A stretch of DNA of 64,000 nucleotides from an uncultured Eubacteriaceae bacterium (GTDB lineage: Bacteria; Bacillota; Clostridia; Lachnospirales; CAG-274): NCBI GenBank assembly GCA_947167715.1, contig CAMVJD010000010.1, forward strand, positions 18,985-82,984, written 5' to 3'. Both the position numbers and the translations under genes were made by a program. How positions within the stretch are numbered: the stretch's first letter is position 1; the number at the start of each line of letters is the position of its first letter. The notes below the pieces were generated by a model that did not search any database, was not told the DNA's origin, and was given only the letters and a program-made list of their open reading frames with translations. Of this stretch, positions 17,925-27,373 are shown piece by piece.

Positions 17925-19217
17925 TCACATAATTTCAAAATTAATAAGACCTTTTTTATACATTTCGTTTACTGCGATAATTATGCCCGCCTTTGCGTGC
18001 TGCCAGGTCAGGCCGCCCTGCATATAAACGGTGTAGGGCGCTTTCATGGGTGCATCGGCGCTTAATTCTATTGATGAGCCCTGCACAAAGGCGCCCGCAG
18101 CCATAATGACGGGGCAGTCGTAGCCCGGCATATCCCAGGGTTCGGGGGTAACATAGCTGTCGACTGCCGCACCCTTTTGTATTCCGCCGCAAAATGCAAT
18201 TACATTTTCGGGGGTTCTCATTTGAATTGACTGTACTATGCAGGTACGCTTGTCATTTGGCTTTGGCATAACGTCATAGCCAAGCTTGTCAAAAAGTGCC
18301 GATGCGAAAATTGCGGCCTTTATGCTTGAACAAACCACGCTGGGTGCAAAGAAAAGTCCTTGTATAAGCGATGTTGTAACGCCGAGGCTCGGGCCGACCT
18401 CCTTGCCCATACCCGGGGCGGTAAGGCGATAGGCTGCGTTTTCGACATATTCCTTTTTGCCGACGATATAGCCGCCTACGGGTGCAAGGCCGCCGCCGGG
18501 GTTTTTGATAAGCGAGCCCACTATAAGGTCGGCACCCACGTCGATAGGCTCCTTTATATCCACAAATTCGCCGTAGCAGTTGTCTACCATACAAATTATA
18601 TCTTCTCTTACGGATTTTACGATGCTTATAATTTTGCCTATATCCTCAATAGTAAGGCTTGGGCGGTAGCAGTAGCCCTTTGAGCGCTGAATGGTCACAA
18701 GTTTTGTTTTAGCGGTTATTTTTGATGCGATATTATCAAAATCGACCGTTCCGTCGGGCAAAAGCGCAAGCTCCGCATAGCCTATGCCATGCTCCTTTAA
18801 AGAGCCCTTTACCTCGCGTTTATGGCCTATAACGCCCTCCAAGGTATCGTAGGGACTGCCGACGGGGGAGTAAAGCTCGTCACCGTGTCTTAAATTGCCG
18901 AAAAGCGCTACCGTAAGCGCGTGAGTGCCGCTTATTATCTGTGGGCGCACAAGTGCATCCTCCGCGCCGAAAACATCGGCATATATGCTTTCAAGCGCAT
19001 CACGGCCAAGGTCGTTATAGCCATAGCCCGTAGTGGCATTAAAATGCGTATCGCTTAAATTGTTTTTTTGCATAGCCCTTAATACCTTAAGCTGGTTAAG
19101 CTCGGATATGCTGTCGGCATTTTCAAACAGCGGCTTTATCTCCGCCTCGGTCTTAAGGCAAAAATCCAAAACTTTTTCGTCAATGTCAAAATTATTTTTT
19201 AAATATTCTCTTATCAT
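17925..19217 (-). CDS. Methionine gamma-lyase family / aluminium resistance family PLP protein (YnbB-like)
   Basis: YGYNDLGRDALESIYADVFGAEDALVRPQIISGTHAL, GSLIKNPGGGLAPVGGYI, MQGGLTWQHAKAGI. Confidence 0.9.
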   Translation of the reverse strand: MIREYLKNNFDIDEKVLDFCLKTEAEIKPLFENADSISELNQLKVLRAMQKNNLSDTHFNATTGYGYNDLGRDALESIYADVFGAEDALVRPQIISGTHALTVALFGNLRHGDELYSPVGSPYDTLEGVIGHKREVKGSLKEHGIGYAELALLPDGTVDFDNIASKITAKTKLVTIQRSKGYCYRPSLTIEDIGKIISIVKSVREDIICMVDNCYGEFVDIKEPIDVGADLIVGSLIKNPGGGLAPVGGYIVGKKEYVENAAYRLTAPGMGKEVGPSLGVTTSLIQGLFFAPSVVCSSIKAAIFASALFDKLGYDVMPKPNDKRTCIVQSIQMRTPENVIAFCGGIQKGAAVDSYVTPEPWDMPGYDCPVIMAAGAFVQGSSIELSADAPMKAPYTVYMQGGLTWQHAKAGIIIAVNEMYKKGLINFEIM

Positions 19218-19393
19218 TTGTTTACCTCGTTAATATTATTTCATACATTATAATATTACGAAAAAAGGTATGTGTCAAGTATGATGATATTTTGTAAATA
19301 TCTTAATAATTTATGAAAATTGCCATTTTTTGTTTACTTTAAATTTTATAAGTGATATTATAAAAATATAAAATAATTTTGTGGGGTGAGAGG

Positions 19394-20512
19394 ATGAAAA
19401 AAAACGAGAAATGGGCGCTTGTTTTTGCCGGCGGCGGAGGAAACGGCGCGTTTGAGATAGGCGCCTGGCGCGCAATAGACGAGTCGGGTATATTTGATAT
19501 AGGTGCGGTATCGGGAAGCTCGGTGGGGGCACTTAATGCGGCGCTTTATGCCGTGGGCGATTTTGAGACCGCAAACGAGATATGGCAGAATATCCACCCG
19601 AGGGATGTTATCCCCGTAAAGCCTTATAAGATAATCAATAAATTTAAGGATGTACATAAAAAAATAAGCGTATGCTCGACAGACGGCCTGCGCAGGCTGA
19701 TAGCAAGCAAGGGGCTTATTGAAAAGCTGCAAAAAAGCGATATCCCCTGCATAGCGTCCTGCACATACGCGCCGCAGAATATAAGCGAATGTGTCGATGC
19801 AGTGATAAACGGCGAGAAGGTCAGCTATTTTGACCTGCGCAGGCAAAGCAGGGAAAGAATAACCTATATCCTGCTTGCGACATCGGCAATACCCGTTGTG
19901 TTCCCGCAGCAGAAAATAGACGGCAGATATTTCAAGGACGGCGATTTTGCAGGGCTTGGCGATTGTATGCCCGTAATGCCGCTCTATAAAATGGGCTATA
20001 GAAATTTTATTATAATACACCTTGACCGCTATAAGCCCGTAAGGCTCTCAAAGGAGCTTAAAAACGATAAAACAACGGAGTTTTTGCATATATATCCGCC
20101 GCGTGAAATGGATCATTTTCACTCGATATTCAATTTTAATAATGCTTATATCAAAAAGCGCATAAATATCGGGTATAAAAGCACCAAAAAGCTTTTGGCT
20201 GTGTATGCCGACAAAAATATTTATACCTGCACCGAGCCGCTTAAACAGCTTTTGGAGGATAAGTGTGCCTTTAACGGGCTGAAAATACTGCTTGATAAGG
20301 TGAATATCCCGCTTAAGGTGACGGACGCCGAAAAGTTCTGGCGTGTCCTTGCCGAAAATAAAAGGTTCAAGCTGGAACAGCACCTTTTTACCCACCACGC
20401 AAGATTGCTTGAAAAACGCGGGGACGGTAATTATAGGGTAGCCTGGGGCTCTAAAAATGCAATAGAAAAGGCCTTTGATGTGATACTGCATCTTGACCCG
20501 ATAATGCTGTGA
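19394..20512 (+). CDS. Patatin-like phospholipase
   Basis: Oxyanion GGGGNGAFEIGAW, nucleophile GSSVGALNAALY, DGDF dyad. ATG at 19394 preceded by GAGAGG. Confidence 0.92.
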   Translation: MKKNEKWALVFAGGGGNGAFEIGAWRAIDESGIFDIGAVSGSSVGALNAALYAVGDFETANEIWQNIHPRDVIPVKPYKIINKFKDVHKKISVCSTDGLRRLIASKGLIEKLQKSDIPCIASCTYAPQNISECVDAVINGEKVSYFDLRRQSRERITYILLATSAIPVVFPQQKIDGRYFKDGDFAGLGDCMPVMPLYKMGYRNFIIIHLDRYKPVRLSKELKNDKTTEFLHIYPPREMDHFHSIFNFNNAYIKKRINIGYKSTKKLLAVYADKNIYTCTEPLKQLLEDKCAFNGLKILLDKVNIPLKVTDAEKFWRVLAENKRFKLEQHLFTHHARLLEKRGDGNYRVAWGSKNAIEKAFDVILHLDPIML

Positions 20513-20518
20513 GATAAT

Positions 20519-20544
20519 GCCTGCAAGAAATTGCGGGCTTTTTT
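20519..20544 (+). terminator. Rho-independent terminator after patatin gene
   Basis: GCCTGCAA-gaaa-TTGCGGGC + T6. Confidence 0.85.
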
Positions 20545-20649
20545 GTGTCCGGCTTATCCGAATGCTGTGAGACCACATAATGTGATACCGGCTGTTTTGT
20601 TATTGTCCCAAAACCAATATAATGCCGTTTATCCCCTGCCTTTTTGGGG

Positions 20650-21594
20650 TTAAAACTCTTTTTGTTTCGGCATTGTTTCCTTTGATATAAACTCCGCGGC
20701 CCGATTAACATCAAATTTATCCATATCCACCCACACAACATCGGGGCATTGGTGTCTGAACCAGGTAAGCTGGCGTTTAGCGAAGTGGCGGGTATTTGCC
20801 TTCAGGGTATAAACAGCCTCGTCAAGGGTACATTCGCCGTTGAAGTAGGGCACAAATTCCTTATAGCCTATCCCCTGCATTGAAACAAGTGCGGGGGAAT
20901 ATTTTTTAAGCAGATTTTCTACCTCGCTTAAAAGGCCCTGTTCAAGCATAATATCAATGCGTTTTTCTATACGGTCGTAAAGGCGTTTTCTGTCCATATC
21001 AAGCACAAAAATTTTGGCATTATAGGCGGCCGTTCTTTGCTTTTCCTCGGCGTTATGCTCGGATATGGGGCGGCCGTTGAGCCTATAAAACTCGATAGCG
21101 CGTATCACTTTTTTTATATTATTTGGGTGTATTTTCTCGGCGGAGGCGGGATCGACAGACCTTAACATATCATGCAGAGCCTCTGCGCCGTTTTTATCGG
21201 CAAAGGCTTGTAATTCGGCGCGGATATCGTTCTCGGAATCCTTTTCCCCGGCAAAGTCGTTATCGTACAGCACGGCGTTTATGTAAAAGCCCGTGCCGCC
21301 TGCGATAATCGGCAGTTTGCCGCGGCTTTTTATATCGGTTATATAATTTTTTGCGTATCGCTGAAATACCGCGACATTAAATTCCTCGTTGGGGTACAGC
21401 TCGTCAATGAGGTAGTGGGGGATGCCTTGGGTCTCCTCGGGTGTGACCTTGGCTGTGCCTATGTCCATACCCTTATACACCTGCATACTGTCGGCGGAAA
21501 TTATCTCGCCGTTCAGAAGTTTTGCGGCCTCTACCGAAACTGCGGTCTTACCGCAGGCGGTTGGGCCTGTTATTATCAGCAATTCCGTATTCAT
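20650..21594 (-). CDS. miaA: tRNA dimethylallyltransferase
   Basis: MNTELLIITGPTACGKTAVSVEAAK, GEIISADSMQVYKGMDIGTAK, AGGTGFYINAV. Start set at 21594; upstream ORF extension lies in repeat-like sequence. Confidence 0.95.
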   Translation of the reverse strand: MNTELLIITGPTACGKTAVSVEAAKLLNGEIISADSMQVYKGMDIGTAKVTPEETQGIPHYLIDELYPNEEFNVAVFQRYAKNYITDIKSRGKLPIIAGGTGFYINAVLYDNDFAGEKDSENDIRAELQAFADKNGAEALHDMLRSVDPASAEKIHPNNIKKVIRAIEFYRLNGRPISEHNAEEKQRTAAYNAKIFVLDMDRKRLYDRIEKRIDIMLEQGLLSEVENLLKKYSPALVSMQGIGYKEFVPYFNGECTLDEAVYTLKANTRHFAKRQLTWFRHQCPDVVWVDMDKFDVNRAAEFISKETMPKQKEF

Positions 21595-21621
21595 CGTTTT
21601 CTCTCCTTTTTTTATTTGGGG

Positions 21622-21809
21622 ACTATGCGCCCCTACGCGGGGTAATGACCGAACCCCCAAACCCCGCACTTACTTTGTGCCAAAGTAAGCAAAGCGATTC
21701 CGCGCCACAGGTTTAAAATATTATAACGTGTAGCCGCGATTGTTGTTTTTTGTACCGCAAATAAATATTTGCGGCGAGTGAGTTTTTGGGAAATAAACAA
21801 ATAACTCAC
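21622..21809. repeat. Palindrome-rich intergenic segment upstream of miaA
   Basis: Stem-loops: GCGGGGT...ACCCCGC; CTTACTTTG-TGC-CAAAGTAAG (21669-21689); CCGCAAATA-AA-TATTTGCGG (21755-21774); GTGAGTT...AACTCAC. Confidence 0.55.
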
Positions 21810-21884
21810 AAAACAAATGCCGGGCTCCTAATGTATTGATTATCTGCGTGGGAATGAGGTAGACACCCGAAAATATGCTTAAAA

Positions 21885-21906
21885 AAACCGCCCCGAAGAG
21901 CGGTTT
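21885..21906 (-). terminator. Terminator stem-loop, copy 1 of 22-bp direct duplication (T-tract on minus strand)
   Basis: AAACCGCCCCGAAGAGCGGTTT; reads CCGCTC-UUCG-GGGCGG on the minus strand, followed by T7. Confidence 0.8.
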
Positions 21907-22004
21907 CAGACTTTCATAAAAGTTATTTTATACTGCGTTTTATAAATTATTTAAAGTAATTGAATTTATTATATTAAGTAACTTTAGCGTCGCAGACTTA
22001 GTTT

Positions 22005-22209
22005 GAGTAGCTGAAGCTACTCAAATCCCGTAGGGATTGCGCGAGCTTTAGCTCGCAGCAACAAGCAGGACGAGCTTTGCCCGTCCGAGGAGCAAAACTT
22101 GATTTTGCTACAGATATTCGGGCAAGTGTATCTATGATGCGCGCAGCCCGAATGTAATTTGACGGAAAATGTCAATTTTCCGTCAAGGCTGTCGATTTCA
22201 TCGACAGCC
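22005..22209. other. Array of eight consecutive stem-loops
   Basis: GAGTAGCT/AGCTACTC 22005-22022; AATCCC/GGGATT 22024-22038; GCGAGCT/AGCTCGC 22041-22056; GGACG/CGTCC 22068-22086; AGCAAAA/TTTTGCT 22091-22109; ATTCGGGC/GCCCGAAT 22116-22153; TTGACGGAAAAT/ATTTTCCGTCAA 22159-22186; GGCTGTCGAT/ATCGACAGCC 22187-22209. Confidence 0.75.
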
Positions 22210-22211
22210 AC

Positions 22212-22233
22212 AAACCGCCCCGAAGAGCGGTTT
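22212..22233 (+). terminator. Terminator stem-loop, copy 2 of 22-bp direct duplication (T-tract on plus strand)
   Basis: AAACCGCCCCGAAGAGCGGTTT followed by TTATTTTT on plus; identical to 21885-21906. Confidence 0.8.
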
Positions 22234-22239
22234 TTATTT

Positions 22240-24597
22240 TTATAAACTGTGCTTTACTCTGTCGCGTACCTCGGCGAGCTTGGCATCGTTAAACTTGTCA
22301 AGCGTACCAACAAGATACCCGGTTATTCTCCTTATACGCTCAACGCCGCCCTCCTCGGCAACATTTCTGCCGCACTTGGGGCAAACATCATTTATTATGC
22401 CCGTATATCCGCAAACGGGGTCACGATCTACCGGATGATTGACCGAGCCGTAGCCGATGCCTTTTTCCTTCATATAACGTATTATACGCTCAAAAGCCGC
22501 TACATTCTTTGCGGTATCGCCGTCAAGCTCCACATAGGATATATGTCCCGCATTGGTAAGCTCGTGATAAGGTGCCTCTATATCTATCTTCTCGGCAGCG
22601 CTTATCTGATAGTAAACGGGTACATGGAAGCTGTTTGTATAATACTCCCTGTCCGTAACACCCTCTATTATGCCAAAGCGCTTTTTGTCAAGCTTGATAA
22701 ATCTGCCCGAAAGTCCCTCGGCAGGTGTAGCAAGAAGTGAGAAATTAAGCTTTCTCTTTTCGGCCTCCTCGTCCATTCTGTCGCGCATATGTCTGATTAT
22801 CTCATAGCCAAGAGCAGCCGAACGCTTGCTCTCGCCGTGATGCTTGCCCGTAAGTGCCTTTAAGCACTCCGCAAGACCGATAAAGCCGACACTTAACGTA
22901 CCGTGGCGCAGTACGGATTCCAAGGTATCCTCGGTATCAAGCTTATCGCTGTCTATCCAAACGCCCTGTCCCATAAGGAACGGGAAGTTCTTGACCTTTT
23001 TGCTGCACTGTATCTGATATCTCTCCAAAAGCTGATCTATGCAAAGGTCTATCTTGTCGTCAAGCAGCTTGAAGAAGGTATCTATATCGCCCTTTGCAAG
23101 TATGCCCAGACGCGGAAGATTAATTGATGTAAAGCTTAAATTTCCGCGGCCGTAGGTAATTTCGTGTGTCGGGTCGTAGGTATTGCCGATAACACGGGTA
23201 CGGCAGCCCATATAGCTTATCTCCGTTTCGGGGTGTCCCTCTTTGTAGTACTGTAAATTGTAGGGCGCGTCCTGGAACGAGAAGTTCGGGAACAGCCTTT
23301 TTGCACTTACCTTGCAGGCAAGCTTGAATAAATCGTAGTTGGGCTCGTCCGAATTGAAATTAATGCCCTCTTTTACCCTGAAAATATGGATGGGGAAGAT
23401 AGGCGTTTCGCCGTTGCCAAGACCCGCATCAAGCGCAAGAAGTACGTTTTTGATGACCATTCTGCCCTCGGCGCTGGTGTCTGTGCCGTAGTTTATTGAC
23501 GAGAACGGTGTCTGTGCGCCCGCGCGTGAATTCATGGTATTTAAGTTATGGATAAGAGATTCCATAGCCTGATATGTGGCCTTGTCGGTCTCCTTTAAAG
23601 CGTTTCTATAGGAATTTTTCTGCGATTTTTCGATATACTCCGCATTAATGCCTTTTTCGGTCAAAAGCTGCTTTTCTGCAGCCATATAGTCCTCATAATC
23701 GGCAATACGCAGTACCTTGCCATCGGATTCTAATTTTTCGTAAATGCTCTCAATAAGCTCGTCCGAATTTTCAAGGTCGCAAAGTATCTCAAGATCGCGG
23801 GACATAAGGTTTTTATAACGCTTTACAAATGATTTTCTTACACCCAGTCCGAGTGCGTAGTCAAAATTCGGTATGCTCTGGCCGCCGTGCTGGTCGTTCT
23901 GATTTGACTGGATAGCAATGCAGGCAAGTGCGGAGTAGCTTGAAATATCGTTTGGCTCTCTTAAAATGCCGTGGCCTGTGTTAAAGCCGTGGTCAAAAAG
24001 CTTGATAAGGTCTATTTGTGTACAGGTAGTAGTCATTGTAAGAAAGTCCAGATCGTGGATATGGATATCGCCGTTTTTATGTGCCTCGCTGTGCTCGGGC
24101 TTTAAAACATACATCTGATAGAACTGCTTTGCGCCCTCGCTGCCGTATTTAAGCATGGTGCCCATAGCGGTGTCGCCGTTTACATTGGCATTTTCGCGCT
24201 TAAGGTTGCTGTCCTTTGCCTCGCTGAAAGTGATATCCTTGTATATCTGCATAAGGCGGGTGTTTTTCTCGCGTATGCGGTTTCTTTCGGCACGGTAGAT
24301 TATAAAGTTTTTGGCAACCTTGTAGTGGTGACGGTTTATAAGCTCCTCCTCAACAAGGTCCTGTATCTGCTCAACGGTAGGGCTTGTGTGTATTTTGTGT
24401 ACAGCCGATTGTAAAACCGATTCCGCAATGTCAAGGCAGTAGCTTTCCGATTTGTACTCGCCGCTTGCGTCAAATGCCTTTCTGACTGCATCCGATATTT
24501 TTACTATATTGAATATTGCGTGTCTGCCGTCACGCTTTATTATTTCCTTTATCTGTATCTGGTGAATTGGTTGATCCTGTTTTAATGCTGTACTCAT
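22240..24597 (-). CDS. nrdD: Anaerobic ribonucleoside-triphosphate reductase
   Basis: ATP-cone N-terminus, GFNTGHG...SSYSALACIAIQSNQNDQHGGQSIPNFDYALGLGV, C-terminal Zn site CGYTGIINDVCPKCGRN, RITGYLVG glycyl radical motif. Confidence 0.97.
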   Translation of the reverse strand: MSTALKQDQPIHQIQIKEIIKRDGRHAIFNIVKISDAVRKAFDASGEYKSESYCLDIAESVLQSAVHKIHTSPTVEQIQDLVEEELINRHHYKVAKNFIIYRAERNRIREKNTRLMQIYKDITFSEAKDSNLKRENANVNGDTAMGTMLKYGSEGAKQFYQMYVLKPEHSEAHKNGDIHIHDLDFLTMTTTCTQIDLIKLFDHGFNTGHGILREPNDISSYSALACIAIQSNQNDQHGGQSIPNFDYALGLGVRKSFVKRYKNLMSRDLEILCDLENSDELIESIYEKLESDGKVLRIADYEDYMAAEKQLLTEKGINAEYIEKSQKNSYRNALKETDKATYQAMESLIHNLNTMNSRAGAQTPFSSINYGTDTSAEGRMVIKNVLLALDAGLGNGETPIFPIHIFRVKEGINFNSDEPNYDLFKLACKVSAKRLFPNFSFQDAPYNLQYYKEGHPETEISYMGCRTRVIGNTYDPTHEITYGRGNLSFTSINLPRLGILAKGDIDTFFKLLDDKIDLCIDQLLERYQIQCSKKVKNFPFLMGQGVWIDSDKLDTEDTLESVLRHGTLSVGFIGLAECLKALTGKHHGESKRSAALGYEIIRHMRDRMDEEAEKRKLNFSLLATPAEGLSGRFIKLDKKRFGIIEGVTDREYYTNSFHVPVYYQISAAEKIDIEAPYHELTNAGHISYVELDGDTAKNVAAFERIIRYMKEKGIGYGSVNHPVDRDPVCGYTGIINDVCPKCGRNVAEEGGVERIRRITGYLVGTLDKFNDAKLAEVRDRVKHSL

Positions 24598-24643
24598 GAT
24601 TTCCTCCGTAAATATTTTGAAAAGTGCATATTTATCATAATTT

Positions 24644-24689
24644 CCACTAAATATAGTGGATTTTTAAACAATTATACTATATTTAGTTT
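24644..24689 (-). promoter_or_regulatory. Pair of NrdR-box-like palindromes upstream of nrdD
   Basis: CCACTAAATATAGTGG (24644-24659) and ATACTATATTTAGTTT (24674-24689), centres 30 bp apart, core ACTAWATWTAGT. Confidence 0.75.
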
Positions 24690-24798
24690 GGTTTGTAAAG
24701 GGGGGATAAAGAAAAATTATGTTAAATTTATGTTACAATTATTAAAAAAGGGAAGACCGCCGAAGCGGTCCCCGATAAAAAATAACAAAGGATATGGC

Positions 24799-25092
24799 TT
24801 ATACTGCGTTATGAGTAAAGCTGACTATTTTATCGGTAGGTATCTCCGTTACGGAGCCGAGGATGTTTCCGCAGTTTTTGCGGCTGCTGCCGCCGAAATA
24901 TCCCGTGCAGCTGCTGCCCAGCGGACAGGTAGGCGCCTGACCGAAGCAGGTTATAAGCTTTACGCTGCATTCGCTAACGCTTGCAAGCACGCCCGTAAAG
25001 CCGTTGCCGGAAAGGCCGCCGCTGGATGTGAATATCGTTACCGTTTCTCCGATATGACGGCAAAGGCTGTCGATTAAATTGGCTGTATACAT
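24799..25092 (-). CDS. Small Cys/Gly-containing conserved clostridial-type hypothetical protein
   Basis: 97 aa MYTANLIDSLCRHIGETVTIFTSSGGLSGNGFTGVLASVSECSVKLIT...IPTDKIVSFTHNAV; preceded by AGGAG-type RBS, followed by hairpin GACCGCCGAAGCGGTC. Confidence 0.7.
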   Translation of the reverse strand: MYTANLIDSLCRHIGETVTIFTSSGGLSGNGFTGVLASVSECSVKLITCFGQAPTCPLGSSCTGYFGGSSRKNCGNILGSVTEIPTDKIVSFTHNAV

Positions 25093-25428
25093 ATTCCTAT
25101 CTCCTTTCTCGGGGTTTATAGTTATTGTTAATGAAAACCGTTTGGCTTTCTAATGGTATAATATGAAATACGGGCAAAAATGTTACGACAGATGTTTTTT
25201 GACAAAAATGCCCAAATATAAACATTTTATGGGCAAAAAATTTTCTAAAAAAAAACTTACAGGACTATTGAAAAAAAGCGAGAAAACGTGTATTATATAA
25301 CGTGAACACGTTTTGCCCTTTTTTGGTATATGTGTTTAAAGACATATTTTTGTTTTTATTAATAAATTATGTGAACACGGGTAATAATACTGTTGTTCTT
25401 TATATATTTTTTGTTCGGAGGAAGATAA

Positions 25429-26463
25429 ATGTTTACTAAGGATATGGGTATAGACCTTGGCACAGCCAATACGCTTGTATATGTCAGAGGAAAGGGAATA
25501 GAGGTCAATGAACCGTCTGTGGTTGCGATAAATAATGTAACAAGGGAAGTGCTGGCGGTTGGCGATGAGGCAAAGGAAATGATAGGCCGCACTCCCGGAA
25601 ACATAGTGGCAATAAGGCCAATGAAGGACGGCGTTATAGCGGATTTTGAGGTAACGCAGGCTATGCTTAAGTATTTTATCTCAAAAACCTATAACCGTAC
25701 TATTTTCAGCCCCAGACCGCGTATAATCATCTGCGTGCCATCGGGTGTTACCGAGGTAGAAAAGCGTGCCGTTATAGAGTCTGCCATAGCTGCGGGCGCA
25801 AAGGAAAAAAATGTTTACCTTATAGAAGAGCCCATGGCGGCGGCTATTGGCGCAAAGCTCCCCGTTGAGGAGCCTACGGGCTCGATGGTGGTGGATATCG
25901 GCGGCGGCACAAGCGAGGTGGCGGTCATATCCCTTGGCGGCATAGTTACCAGTCAGTCCGTGCGCATTGCGGGCGATGCCTTTGATATGGCCATTGTAAA
26001 CCACATAAAAAAAGAATTCAGTCTTTCCATAGGTGAAAGAAGCGCGGAGGATATAAAGCTTAAAATAGGCTGTGCCTATATCGGAAAGGGCGAAAAACAA
26101 AAGGATATGGAGATAAGGGGCCGCGACCTTATAACGGGGCTTCCCAAAACGGTCATTATCAATTCGGGCCTTGTGTTGGAGGCACTTACAGAGCCCGTAA
26201 ATCAAATAGTGGATGCAATAAAGTCATCCCTTGAAAAAACCCCGCCCGAGCTTGCGGCAGATATTATGGAGGCAGGCATATACCTTACCGGCGGCGGCGC
26301 GCTTTTAAGGGGGCTTGATGTGCTTGTTGCAAACGAAACGGGCATGCCCGTGCATATTGCGCCCGAGCCGCTTAACTGCGTGGCAGAGGGTACGGGTGCC
26401 GCGCTTGAGCAGATAGACAGCCTCAGAAATGTGCTTTACTCGTCGCAAAGGCTCAGGATTTGA
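25429..26463 (+). CDS. mreB: Rod shape-determining protein MreB/Mbl
   Basis: [58 protein letters not shown]. Confidence 0.96.
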   Translation: MFTKDMGIDLGTANTLVYVRGKGIEVNEPSVVAINNVTREVLAVGDEAKEMIGRTPGNIVAIRPMKDGVIADFEVTQAMLKYFISKTYNRTIFSPRPRIIICVPSGVTEVEKRAVIESAIAAGAKEKNVYLIEEPMAAAIGAKLPVEEPTGSMVVDIGGGTSEVAVISLGGIVTSQSVRIAGDAFDMAIVNHIKKEFSLSIGERSAEDIKLKIGCAYIGKGEKQKDMEIRGRDLITGLPKTVIINSGLVLEALTEPVNQIVDAIKSSLEKTPPELAADIMEAGIYLTGGGALLRGLDVLVANETGMPVHIAPEPLNCVAEGTGAALEQIDSLRNVLYSSQRLRI

Positions 26464-26485
26464 CCCGAAATAAATTAAACGAGGT

Positions 26486-27373
26486 TTGATAAAATTGAAG
26501 CGTTTTAACGAAAATAAAAAAGCGCTGGGCGTTTTTGTAATATTGTTTTGTGTTGCGGCTGCCGTATTTACGGTAGACCGTTCGCACCCCACCTTTATAG
26601 AAAACACCTTTGGCTTTATTATTGTTCCCCTGCAAAAATTTAATACAAGTGCTGCGGACTGGTTTGAAGACAAGGCCGATTATTTTAAGGATGTGGAACG
26701 TCTTAAATCGGAAAACAGCGAGCTTAAGGAACAGATACTTTTACAAAATGCAAGGCTCAGTCAGATGGAGTATTTAAAAAACGAAAACGACAAGCTGACA
26801 TCGCTTTTGCAAATGGATAACAAATATACCGATTTTTCGACATTGGGTGCAAGAATAATCGCAAAAGACCCGGGAAACTGGTATAATACCTTTATTATCG
26901 ACAAGGGCAGCGACGACGGCGTTGCAAAAAATATGGCAGTTTTGTCGGGCGAAGGCCTTGTAGGCAGGATAAAGGAATGCGGCAGGAATTATTCAAAGGT
27001 CGTTGCCATAATCGATGATACCAATTCCATAAGCGGACAAAGTATCCGAACAGAGGATATAGGCTATGTTACGGGCGATTTGTCAAATCTTGGCTGCTGT
27101 AAAATGGAATATATTAATTTTGATGCCGAGATAATCGAGGGTGACGAAATAGTAACATCAAATTTAAGCACTATATTCCCGCCCGGACTTAAAATAGGCT
27201 ATGTAAAAAACATACATACCGATACAAACGGTTTGACAAAGTATGCGCAGATAGAGCCCGTTGTGGATTTTCAGCATATTGAAAACGTACTGGTGATAAA
27301 CGAGGATTTTACAAAGGATTACGAAAGTGATTTTGCACAGACGGCAAATAATACAGAGGATACGGCAAAATGA
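26486..27373 (+). CDS. mreC: Rod shape-determining protein MreC
   Basis: Position after mreB; coiled coil after TM; GLVGRIKECGRNYSKVVAIIDDTNSISGQ. TTG at 26495 is an alternative start. Confidence 0.93.
   Translation: MIKLKRFNENKKALGVFVILFCVAAAVFTVDRSHPTFIENTFGFIIVPLQKFNTSAADWFEDKADYFKDVERLKSENSELKEQILLQNARLSQMEYLKNENDKLTSLLQMDNKYTDFSTLGARIIAKDPGNWYNTFIIDKGSDDGVAKNMAVLSGEGLVGRIKECGRNYSKVVAIIDDTNSISGQSIRTEDIGYVTGDLSNLGCCKMEYINFDAEIIEGDEIVTSNLSTIFPPGLKIGYVKNIHTDTNGLTKYAQIEPVVDFQHIENVLVINEDFTKDYESDFAQTANNTEDTAK

Noticed and set aside
19358-20020. 220-aa minus-strand ORF over the patatin gene
   Set aside because: Antisense shadow ORF; the plus-strand patatin has catalytic motifs and an RBS.
22017-22211. 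64-aa minus-strand ORF over the hairpin array
   Set aside because: Its extent coincides with the stem-loop array; translation is a by-product of palindromes, with no RBS seen.
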